From Piscicola geometra (Eukaryota; Annelida; Clitellata; Hirudinida; Piscicolidae): a stretch of 64,000 nt of DNA. Location: the NCBI GenBank assembly GCA_943735955.1, contig OX030955.1, positions 2,148,234 to 2,212,233 of the forward strand. Direction: 5' to 3'. The position numbers and the translations under genes are program-made. This document shows positions 33,045-45,700 of this stretch, piece after piece; the first letter of the stretch is position 1, and every line of letters starts with the position of its first letter. The notes beneath the pieces are model-generated. The model was given only the letters and a program-made list of their open reading frames with translations. It searched no databases and was not told the DNA's origin.

Positions 33045-36000
33045 GAGTCACTTTTCAACCTTAGACCACACTAACTTTTTTAACCGTTGCTATTCCCAAA
33101 ATATATTCTGAAAATTAAATTGTTAATCGTCTATTTTCTATCTCTCAAAAGTTTATTTTTTAAGCTTTTTCTGTCTATCTGATAAGTTAGTATGACTTCA
33201 GCTTTTATACCGTTTTTCCGTTCAAATCGTATTCCGAGTCATCAAATATTTCGCAATTAACTTTTCAGTCGATTTAAGCGTTAAAATGAGTATGAAATAA
33301 CCTAGAGATTTCGATTTCTCTGTCGTAAAGAAGTTGCTTCCTCCTTGCAAACCACTTGAGTTTTAGAGTCCATTAAACTCTTGACACGTTCTTCAAGCAT
33401 CAAGTTTATAATTTCGATAAATTATTTTCATTTCTATTTGAACGACCTTATTTTAAATGTGTTTCTTTGCATTGCAAGTTACTTGAAATCATCGTGCTTT
33501 CCACTTCAAGAAAATAATTTCTTCAAAGTTTATAAAATAATCATTTAAATGGGTTATACTCAATAGATAGGCTTCTTATTTGACAAGAATGAAAAATTGC
33601 TTTCGACATAACTTCACAACTCAAGTATAAGCCATAGACTATGCCAGGCCCATAGTTCATTTCTTTTTTTAAAGTGTATTTTAATTTTGTTTCTTTTTTT
33701 AAAAATAAATAAAAACGACTTTTGACCAATTCGACATTAATCCATGGAACTTGCCGTCAATTTCGTAAAATTGTAAAGTTAGAACTGTTAATTTCTCAAT
33801 CCAGAGAGAGGTTTTGTCGATGACTTCAAATTTATCTAGTTTGCAGAAAATCTTCAAAAGTTAAACTAATTGTTTAGAATATTCTGCAGAGAGTTCAATA
33901 GAGGAGATTTATGACCCAAAATTGTATTTATTTAATAAGAATGTCGCACACCGTGAGTTTGTACATTTGAAATTACAATATTGAGAAAATAGTTCAGAAG
34001 ACATTAAAAGTGACACGAAAATAAATAACTATGTTAAATAAACTTTAGGCTTGGTTCTCGCTGCGCATTTGTATAGCGCATACTTGGAAACTTTTTATAT
34101 TTGTAATCAGTTCAAAATATGAGTTATAATTTATGAAAGAATAAATTGTAAAAATGTAATCAGAAAAAATAATTAAGAAAATAATATGAATAGAATAGAA
34201 AAATATAACAATTTCCATAAATATAATCGATTTGATCTACTGAAACAGGATAGAAATATATCTCTAGATATTCCGAGGGTCCTTTTTCAATATCCTCAGT
34301 CTGTATTCATGTGAAGTTACAGCATCGTATAATTCAAGAATATAAATTAATAGAATCTATTTATGATTTAATTGATGATGAGCGAAGCATAATAAATTAA
34401 TTCCTGGCAATTACAGCAGCGGGGAACTGTGTTAGTACTAAAGACTTTAGCCCAAAATTTACTTCCGTTTCTATATATCCAGTGAAGATTAGGGCACAGA
34501 ATCTAACAAGATCAAACCATTTAGAAGCAATTGTTTGGAAAAAGCGTATAATTCTTTTTTAATTCTTATGTGTTTGGTTCTTTATGCATTCCAGCTGACT
34601 ATTAATTCACTTTCAAATACAATGATTATAATTTAATATAATTTAAGATAATGAAATATAATTTATAAAAATAAAAATAATGGAAATAATACTTTGGCTT
34701 TTTCCTATTTTTTAGTTTTCAAATAAGTAACTTTTGAAGCGTGACAAATTAAATATATGCTTAATTTTATCCACGAATTCTTAAAGGAAAATTTTATGCA
34801 AGTGTTTCATCGATTTTGGAATCTCCTAGAAAAAATTCAATTGCCTTCAATAGACTTTCAAAGATGTGTCGCTTGAGTTAAGTTGAAATATTTTTAACGA
34901 ACAAAAACAAAAATGGCGATTTAAAAAAAATTAACTAAAAATTTTTCACATTATTTTAAATATCATTTAAGTTTGATTTTGTAACAAAAATAGATTAAGC
35001 ACTACAAATCCACATGCTTTTAATAAAAAAATGTTACACATTTCAAACCACGCTAACGAGAATCAAATCTTTATTTTAATAAAGATTATTCAAACAAACG
35101 CATAAATCGAGAAGTATATAATTTCTTCATGAAATACTCATCTACACGATTCTAAAATAGTTGCACAAGCTTCTACAGAAGTTATTTTGTAAAAGAATGA
35201 TTTAAAGGTTTTAAAATATAAAGTAAAAATATATAGGATAACTGGGATGGGTGATGCCGTGTGCACAGTTTCACTACGTGCCGTTCAATGTATTCTTGCC
35301 ACGAGTTTTAGACAAAAGTATTAGTTTCAAGGTATTTCATCAAAAAGTAACTTGATTTCGTGAATGGAAGCTTACAAATCCGTTAGGAAATCAATCGAAG
35401 CGAAGAATAAATGCAACAAAATTGTACTTTCGTCGCTCGGCATTGTGACCTACAATTTATACTTAAAAGAAGTTTAATGTAAGCTTTATTGGCTTTCACA
35501 AGCAATCACTTAGGCGACACAACCGAAGAATACAACGCTGTCAACAAATACTGAGGCTAATTAAAGTTGACGTGTGGACAATGGAGTGTAGAAAAGCACG
35601 CGTGGTAGGAAAAGTAAGACACCACAGATGGCCCAAAAACAAAATTCCAAAAAATCTACAAAACTGAAAAATAGCGTTTGAAAGCATAGTATATGTATCT
35701 GTTATTTTGTTTCATGTGTGATTGTATGTGTATATACAACAATTAGGAGTAAAGCAACAAACAACAACAACAACATACAATAAATTAGTAGTAAAGCAAC
35801 TAACAACAACAACAACATACAATAAATTAGTAGTAAAGCAACAAACAGCAAAAGATGGCGAACGGCACAAAAATATGGAAGAATGTGAAGTGGTGGACTG
35901 CTTGCAACAACTGCGAGACAATATTTCCTATAAATAAATATTTCATTTAAAATGTTTTTATTTTAAAATATTTAACTCACAAACATTATTTGGTCGTTAT

Positions 36001-36703
36001 TTATGCTGGTAGTCTTGGTTCAAAAATCTTTTCTTTCAAAATCTTTTTGTTGGATATATACTTCGTTTTGTGTTATCTAATTAATTCCCTAAATAGGATT
36101 AATTAAATACAATATTTAATTAATAATCGCTAAAATATAATAAAGTATGAAAATAAATTGAGCCGATTAGATGGGTGGACTAAATAGTAATCAAAAGCAA
36201 AAGAAACATAAAGCCACAGTTTAAAACAAGAACACAAAGTTTTAAATGGATAGATTTTATGCATCAGTAACTTAAAAATTTAAAAAATGTTACAGAATTT
36301 CTTTTTTGAAATTGGCAAAAGTTCTTGTTTTTGCATCTTTTGTTAGTGTTTTTTTATACTATAAACTTTATAGATTAAAGTTTTTAATAGCTTTAATTAA
36401 TGTGGTTCAATACCTCAGCATTGCATTACGATTTAGTATTCCCTTCCCACGCTGCAGCTAAATTAAATGTTTTTTCAAATGTTATGGAAAGTCATATTTT
36501 ATTTTGTAATTTTCATTTTATTTTATCTCATTTTATTTTATATCAACTCAGCTAAACATGAAATTCTGGATTTTAGAAAACGTCAGTTATCCTCCATCAA
36601 GCGAGATAAACTCATCCACACGAACTCGCAATACTCTGAAAGGCAACTTTTTAATATCGCTTTAGATTGTAGATAACTCACTGAGGGTTTACAGATGCCA
36701 GAC
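33045..36703. other. AT-rich intergenic stretch, no gene seen
   Basis: No coding segment, RNA gene or transposon signature was found apart from a 42-bp tandem repeat at about 35747-35870. It includes the 3' flank of the sodium channel gene. Confidence 0.6.
35747..35870. repeat. 42-bp tandem repeat, three copies
   Basis: Three copies of AGTAAAGCAACAAACAACAA plus about 22 bp (CAACAACATACAATAAATTAGT). Confidence 0.85.
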
Positions 36704-39700
36704 TTATTCTTTTAGTTCTGATGACGCTGGTAGCATCTCTAAAATCTCTTTTTCAGCTTCAGCTACTGAAGCAGAACTTTGTTTGGATTGATAAGAGAGA
36801 AGAGAGGTTTGGTCGAGAAGCTCCAGATCCTGTGTTGCTTTTATGATTTTCTTTTTCATCACATAGGCCTTCCATGTCTTTTGAATCAACTTAGCTACAA
36901 ATTCTTCTCTTTTGCGTTTCCTAGTGGTGCTGATGGGGTGGTAGTCGTGTTTTTCGGGAGCCTTCAAGTCTCCCAGATCACCGTCTTCGGGGTCTGTTCC
37001 CAAAAAGTTCTTCGTTAGCGCGTCCAAAATGTCAACGCAATGTACCTGTATTAATTGCAATTACTTTTTAAAACCCCTTTATAATAAAGATATAAAAGAT
37101 TTCAACTTATGAAAAAAACGGGTTTATGAAGTAATTCCTTAAATATATTTGCAAACAAATCCAACCTTGTCTCCTTCACAGATGGGAATGTTGAAGAGCA
37201 CCAGCTTGAAGTGGTTCGGAATCGGAAGTCTCAACGGATGCTCGAGGGAGTCAGTGAACTCGCTCAACTTCTCGAGGGGGATGTACTCGGTGGCCTTTTC
37301 GTCAAACTTCTCCCACAGTTCGTAGTACATGTCAAAGTCGTCTTGCGTGAGGCCGAGTTGCACGTCTTCTGTCGCTTGCGAGAAGTTCTCGAGGATGACG
37401 GCGATGTACATGTTGATGATGACGAGGAAGGTGATCACGAGGTAACTCACCAAGAACATCATTCCCAGGGCGCTGCTGCCACAGTCGCCATTCTGACTGG
37501 AGTCGCTGGGTTTGTCGTCACAACCAGGTGGTTTGTCGTTCATGAGACCTGCCAACACGCCGTCCCAGCCCGCCGAGGTGCAGATCTGGAAGAGGATGAT
37601 CATCGAGTTGAAGAAACTCTCAAAGTTGAACATGTCGTCGATGCCGGCGGTGTGTTTGACGTGCATGAAGGCAGACATGCCGACGATGGAGTAGATGAAC
37701 ATGATGAGGAAGAGCAGCAGGCCGATGTTGAAGAGGGCGGGCATCGAGACGGCCAACGAGAAAAGAAGGGTTCTGATGCCCTTGGCGGACTTCACCAGCC
37801 TCAACACCCTGCCCACCCTGAACACCCTCACCACTCGCAGCATCGTTGGAGACAAAGGCAGCTTCTTGAGTGATTCACTCAAGGCCATCGCTGTTGGTTG
37901 TTTGAATTATCTGGCGTTGATTTAAGATTAAACAATTTAAATGATTTACTGAAAATAATTAAATAAATAGTTTTTATAATTTTTTTAAATCTTGGAATCA
38001 TTCTTACTCAGGAGAGAAGTAATGACGACGACAAAGTCAAAGACGTTCCAAGCCTCTTTGAAGTAGTAAAACCTCAAACCTGCCGTGAATTAACCGCCAA
38101 AATAAATGTCGACTCACTCAGAAATAATCAATTTTTTAAGGTTCACTCCATAAAATTCATAACTTCAAAACCACCAATAACTCAATTAATTCAAGTGTCT
38201 CACAATACAATTCACTTTATATAATTTACAAATTTCTAAAAAAAATAATTAAAAAAATAACTCACCCATCATCTTCATGATGCACTCTAGCGTGAAGATG
38301 ACGATGAAGACGGTGTTGATGTGTGAGAGGGCGACCTCCATGGCCTTGGGTTCCTCGTAGTGTTCCAGCGCCATGGTGGTCATGTTCAGCAGGATCACTA
38401 CCATGATCGCCACGTCGAAGTTCTGGTTCTTTGTCAGATTGTAGAAAAAGAGCTGGCATTGCAACTGTGGTCAAGCGGAATTTAATTATTTTTATTTTTT
38501 GGAAGCTAATATTTTCTTAAATATAGACTTTTGTAAAATAATTTGAAAAAAATTAAACTTAGTTTTACTTTCGGTTTTGGAATAGGTTTAGAAGGCTGCT
38601 TGGAGCCAAGCTTCTTCATGGCATTGTAGTATTTCTTTTGATCCTCCGTCATCAGCATCTCCATCGAGCCACCCGCCTAAAGAAGAAACAAACTTTTATT
38701 AATTCTTAAATTAAAATGCAAAACTTTTTATCATTTTATAAATGAAGAAATAAAATTTTATTTTTTTTACAAAATTGTATTTATTATTTAAATAATACGT
38801 TCTCACTTTGTAAGTATTTACACTAAACATATTATAGGGAAACATCATATGTTCAACGCAGCTAAATACTAAATAAATTACCAAATTGAAAAAAAAAAAA
38901 AAAAAATATTGATCATCTTACTTTTTTCTTTTGCATGTTGAAGTTCTCAATGATGACACCGATGAAAAGGTTCAGTGTGAAGAACGACCCGAAGACGATG
39001 AACATCACGAAATAGAGGTACACCCCTACCCTACCTTCAAACACTGGCTGATCTACCGGCTGTTGAAGGTTTTGTTATGAGAAGTTGAATACAAGAGAGA
39101 GAAAACATATTTTATGAAAAGATGGAATGGGATTTAAATGGAATTACTTGAAAAAGAGAAGAAATAAAGTACGATTAAGTCAAAATCGTTTGTCTGCACT
39201 CTGAACCAATTAAATATGACAAAAAAGAAAAAGAAAAGACGCTCAATATGACGATAAGAAAAACTCAAAATGGCATAGCGACCTCTCGGCTGTCAATCGC
39301 CGCATACATGATGTCCATCCAGCCCTTGAAAGTGGCGATTTGGAAAAGCGAGAGGTAGCCGATGAAAACGTTATCGAAGTTCACTTTCGGGTTGAACCAC
39401 GAGTAGTTTCGTGTGTGGTAGACGTTTTCGCAAAGGTCTTTGTTGAGGCTGTCGTTGGTGCCTTCGATCACGTACTCGTTCAAGGCGTTCAACTCGATCT
39501 TGATCATTTCTCCGTCGGCATTCAGACATCTGCCGAAGCGACCCATGAAGAGGTTGACGCCCATGATGCTGAAGATGAGCCAGAAGACGAGGCAGACGAG
39601 GAGGACGTTGAGAATGGCTGGAATCGCTTGGATCAGAGCGTTCACTACGACCTAGAAAGCGATCAATGCATGTTTGGCGCTGATTTATTTGACGAAATAC

Positions 39701-42700
39701 TATTAAATGATAGCAATATTAATACTTTATTTTCAAATCTTCATTATTAAAATTTAAAATCTTTTACTTTACATTTCAAATCTTTAGTTTACAATTTAAA
39801 CATCTTGTGTACTAAATTTGATCATTTATAGTAATCTGAAATGAAAAAACTTCAAGCAATTATTCGAAGATGTGCGAAAACCCCTATAATGTTTCCGTAG
39901 TGATGGATGGCCGGAAAGGTTAGCTTTCTGATTACATTATTCATCAAGAATTCTTTCTTAATCAAAGATTTTAAAGAAATCTATTTGAGATTTCATTGTA
40001 TACTATTTTAATACAAATAATTCTTTCAAACAAATCAAGAATTTCATTAAAATGTGATTCATGTCATGAAACATAACTTACATGTCATAAGTCGCGATAA
40101 TAAATCATCCTACTTAGTTGCAGTAACCAAGACTCTTAGTAACTAAGACAGCGAAAAAGTATGGCACCTTCATTCCTTCCCATCTGGACACCGCTCGCAA
40201 AGGCCTCAGGGCTCGAAGGGTTCTGAGAGCTCGGAAGGCGCCCATGTTGCCCATGTCTGCCCCCTCGGCGAACCAGCCTATCAGCGATATCTTCAAGGGG
40301 TTGGGACAGTGGCGAAAAATTAGAGTTGGAGTTTTAGTTTTTTAAGGAGTGATGATAGGGGTGGGATTATTATATCTTCAAGAGTTTTTTGAAAAATTAG
40401 AGTAAGAATTTAGTTTTTAAGGGTTAATAGTAGTGATTGAGTTTATTTTGCAATTTAAAAATGTATTTTACTTTTTTGTCCACGCTTTTTCTGAAACCTT
40501 TACACTACATTTCAATGAGTTTTTTTAATCTCTAAGTTACAAAAAGAACTCGCAATTTTTTATATATTTATTTTCAAAGTAAAATTAAGCCCATCTTTTA
40601 GAATTATTTAAACTTTTAAAACCAAAAACTTAAAAGTCTGGAACGAGAAAAAAGCTTTTAAAATTAAATTTTTTACAAAAAAAAGCTAGAAAACATTTAG
40701 GGTATAAAGTAGAATGGCAATACACGATAGAAAGACTGCGAGGCATGCCGGGTAAGTGACGATATGCAATTAAGAAACCGGGAAGCGCCAATTATTCTGA
40801 CCTATTTTTGGGGAAGATTTTTTATGGCGGTTTCCATTAACGGGTTGATTAATATTAATTCTTTACTTCCGCTTTGCTTTAGGTTATGGCAAGCAGATTT
40901 CGTTTCGTTCCCAGATTATTGGTTGCGTTTTTTTCTAAATATATTTCAAATGATGAGTGTAAAATTTAAATTTATTGGTGTAGATCATTTGGGAAAGATC
41001 CACGTTTAAGCTATTTTTTCTCAGTTATCGAAAAAAAACCTACTTCAAACGATTATTTAACAGCTTATATAAACAGGAAAACAATGTAAAAAAATTTTAA
41101 ATGAAACTTTTTAAACCTATACATTCGCACAACAATTCAAAAAACAATTTCAAGATCAGCACTTTCTCCCCCTTCCCTCCCCTCTGCAACCATCCCCCCC
41201 CCCTTCCCTCCCTCTACAAACATCTCTCCAGCCCACCCACATTGACGATCAAGAAGTCGAGCCAGCACCAGGCGTCAGTGAAGTACTTCTTCATGCCATA
41301 GGCTGCCATCTTGACGATCATCTCAAAGACGAAGATGACCGTGAAGACGCGATCCATGACCTTCAAAATGAGTTTCAAGGTCGGCTTCTCTTCCGACTTC
41401 TTGTCTTCAACCGCCTTGAATTTTTTTTAAAATAAATATTTAAAATAATTTTATTCATTTATAGCAATTTAAAAATTTCAAGAGTGATTTCTGAATTGCA
41501 AATTGGAATGTTTTAGCGTGGGTATTTTATATCACACTGGAGTGACTTATTACCTTTAATGATTTTTCGACTTTTTAATTTGTTTCATTTATTTTTAAGA
41601 TTAATTAACTGCTTAGTTGTTTAGTAAATTAGGTCGAAAGGCATAAAAAAATATATAAATAATTTTATAATACTCAAATCGATTTAAGCATTATTTAATT
41701 TGACATTTAAAGCAATTTTTAATATTTAATTAGTTACTTGAGAAAATATCAAGAAATTAAGATTCTGTTATTTAAATGGTGAGTGACTATCGAAATACAA
41801 TTCTCCGTGATTTATAAAAATATCGTGACCCAATTCAAATAGAACACTTACATTTCTGCATACGTGAGTTTGGAAAAACTTGAATAATTAAATATTTATT
41901 TATTTGAATTTACTAAAAAATAAATCATAAATCAAAATCAAAACTAAAATTAAACTTATAAACGAGAGCCAAATTATACAATCAAATCACACCAATGCAA
42001 GAGAGCTGGCGATGATCATGATGATGATGAAGGTCTCGAAGTAGTTGTTTTCGACCAGAGCAAACATATAGCAGCGGAAGAGCCAGTAGACCTTGCCTAC
42101 GAAGGTCCCCTCTACCATCTGCCACACCGAGCACTTCTGCATGCACAGCGTGGGACAGCAGTCGTCGGGGCACTTGACGAAGACGACGTTCACCTCGTTT
42201 ATTTCCGGACCTGCTGCACCTCTTTGCAGGTCTGAGAGGAGATTGTAGCACTTTTGGAGTTTCAAATGCATGCATGAGAGGGTGGATGAAGGAGAGTCTT
42301 GGTTGAATTATGCATCTGGAGAGTGTACAGCGCTCTAATGCAAATGTGCACGTGTGTGTTTAGGAAATATCGTGGAGCTCTATAAATAGTCTTGTGATTG
42401 TTTTTGCATACAAACAAACGCAAAAGATGAAGTGATTGATAGTCAACTTCGCTTTCTGGCCTTCTTAAGAGTATTAAACAAATTAATTGGCTGCTCCATC
42501 AGTGTTATGGCTTTATTATTGAACCAATAAGCATCGCAAATGGGTATTATTGAAATAGATAAATAGAGAATGAATTCGTTCTTTTGTGCTGCCATTGATT
42601 TCATATCACGTCGGTGTACATTTGATGGTAGCATGTTTTCTCTCTTAATGCGTCCTTAAAAAGTTCGCGTGCTCCAAGAAATGCCAATCGGAAAGCTCTG

Positions 42701-45700
42701 AGCAGCACAAAGCCGAACCCGACCAATCAATTCCATCCAATAAGCGCGTAAGAAATGAGAAATTATTCATGAAAAATCAAATGAAAAAAACAATATTTTA
42801 GATGAGTTCTTTTCTTTAATACTTTTTGATCTTTTTTTTGGCTAGAGATGCTATCTCAGTTGAAGGAAACTCTAAAAGTATTGCAAAAAAATAGAAAATT
42901 AAAAAATATTTAAAAAAACTATTTTTACCTCCGCTTAGAGAATCTTCATGAGAAAAAGAAAACTCGGAAGCCGTGCTTGAGTCGGGGCTGTCAGACAGGC
43001 TTTGAAGACTGTTCTTGGTGGACGGAGTGGAGGAGAGATGACGATGGTGACTGTAGTGGTAGGTGCGTGTGTGGCTGTGGTGGGAACTGTAGTGGGCGCT
43101 GTGGTAGTGGCCTTGGTGTGGACGGTGGTAGTGGTAGTCTTGGTATGGGTCGGGCAGGTAGTTAGCCCTGTCCAGTTTTGAATTTGAGTGGTCTGAAAGT
43201 ACACTGACCTTGGAACCTAAATAACTGTTCTGTTTTGGCAATTTTGAGAGTTTAGATTAATAAATCATTCGATTTATAAATTTAACTTTCGTGAAAGTTT
43301 ATAAAAAGTTGTCATATTTTTATTTGTGAAAATTTTCAACTTAATCAGTAAAATAATCGACGTTAAATAATCAATTATCCTCTTCGTTTACTTTTTCCAG
43401 ACAGGATTCATCGGGTTCTGCAATCAATCATCAGTCATTCGAATACATTTTGTGTTAAAAAGATAGAAAAAAACTTCTAAAATTTTAAACCAACATTTTT
43501 TCACGGAACTTTTTTTAAAGGAAACTTTATTTCTCATATCACGTCGATTGAAAGTTATTTCAAAAAATGTATTTTTTTAAATAGTATTTTTATTTTATAA
43601 AAAAATTTATTGTTGAATGAAAGAATAAATCAATTTCAATCTATGGACTAACCGTAAGGAGAGACGGGAGAGTATGCGTGGGAAAAGCTACCTTTCAGCG
43701 AGGCATCTTCACCCTCGCATTGGTCTCCCCGGAAGAGCTGTCCATTGCCGATGACGACGCTCGGATTGACGATAACAACTCCATTGTTGACAACACTGTG
43801 GCCAACATGCACGCCGAAAGTTTCACTTTTTGGGTCTTTGTTGTTGTTGTTGTTGACGTGTTGCCCGATGTAGTTGACTCGCTCTTCGTGGAAGAACGAG
43901 TCGTTATAGAGGTTCTTGTGCTGGATCTTCACCTTGATGCAGTACAAGATGTGTGATTTAATGTAAATAACGAATCTGTTGATGCGGTCCACAGCCTCTT
44001 GCAGTTTGTTGGGGCCTTGTTGTGTGTTTTGTTGGTTCGTGGTAAAGATGAAATGGATTCGGAGTGGTTTTTATAAAAAGAATTAATAAAAGGCGCTTTT
44101 AAGGTTTTCTGTTGAATTATTTTTTCTAAAAGATTTGCTATTGTTAAAACTCACATTAATGTGAATATTAATATGAATATTAATTAATATTTTAAAAAAG
44201 TATATTAATTAATATTTTTTAAAAGTATATTAATTAATATTAATTAATATTTAAAAAAAGTATATTAATTAATATTAATTAATATTTTAAAAAAGTATAT
44301 TAATTAATATTAATTAATATTTTAAAAAATTATATTAATTAATATTTTAAAAAATTATATTAATTAATATTTTAAAAAAGTATATTAATTAATATTTTAA
44401 AAAAGTATATTAATTAATATTTTAAAAAAGTATATTAATTAATATTTTAAAAAAGTATATTAATTAATATTTTAAAAAAGTATATTAATTAATATTTTAA
44501 AAAAGTATATTAATTAATATTTTAAAAAAGTATATTAATTAATATTTTTAAAAAGTATATTAATTAATATTTTAAAAAAGTATATTAATTAATATTTTTT
44601 AAAAGTATATTAATTAATATTTTTAAAAAGTATATTAATAAATATTTTTTAAAAGTATATTTATTAATATTAATTAATATTTATTATTATTTATTAACCT
44701 TCCTCCTCTTGCGAATGCTTCAAACTCTCAGCTCCGAACGAACTCAACAGCAAAGCCAAAAAGAGATTAAGGACCTTGGAATTTAAAATATTGTGATTTT
44801 CTCTTTTCAGTTTAAACATTTCAAGCTACTATAATGATCGAAAGTATATTTAACCAAAAAAGTCAATTAAAAAATATTCTAGGTTTATTGCAATTTTTCA
44901 AAGATGAAAAAAAAAGAATTTTCTCAATACTTGGGATGCCCACTCACCACTAAAGACCCAACAATCATGGTGAGAAGGAAGAACGGAATGCACACTTTGC
45001 CATACGCCCGTATGCACATCCACATGTTTTCGATCCACTCTCCGCATAATATCCTTCGATTTTATTGGAAACTTAAATTACCAAACGGTAGGAAACGATT
45101 TTCACGCCCATTACACTCAAACTGCACTCTTGTCGATGTTTCAGTCCCCTTTTCCAACTTCCTCAATAAAACCAAAAATACAGAATATTCACACGGATAA
45201 ACAAATATGATTTATCCACCAAAAACATATCAATAGCCTCTCACCTGAATACAATCATAAAAGAATGGAAGAAGTCTTTGAAGTGCCATCTGAGCTCTCT
45301 GCTTTCTCCAGGTAGAAAGGGAAACTTGTCGTCGTGGTAACTCGATCCAAACAGTTGCATGCCCATCACCGCGAAGATGAAGATGATGATGGCTAAGACG
45401 AAACATAAGTTGCCAAGAGCACCCATCGTCCTGCCTATGATGCCGATCAGGAGGTTGAGTGTGGGCCAGGATTTGGCTAGTTTGAAGACTCGTAACTGCG
45501 GGTTTGGGTTTAGAAGTGAGGTATTTTGTGAATATTTATAGTTTTGTCTTAATAAACATTATTGATTTAATATTTATTGAAAAATTATTGTGAAAAATTA
45601 AAACTCACCAATCTGAATGAACGCAGGATCGAAAGTCCTTTGATGTTTTCAAGACCCATCTCGATCAGACTGAGAATCACGATGACGAAGTCGAAACAAC

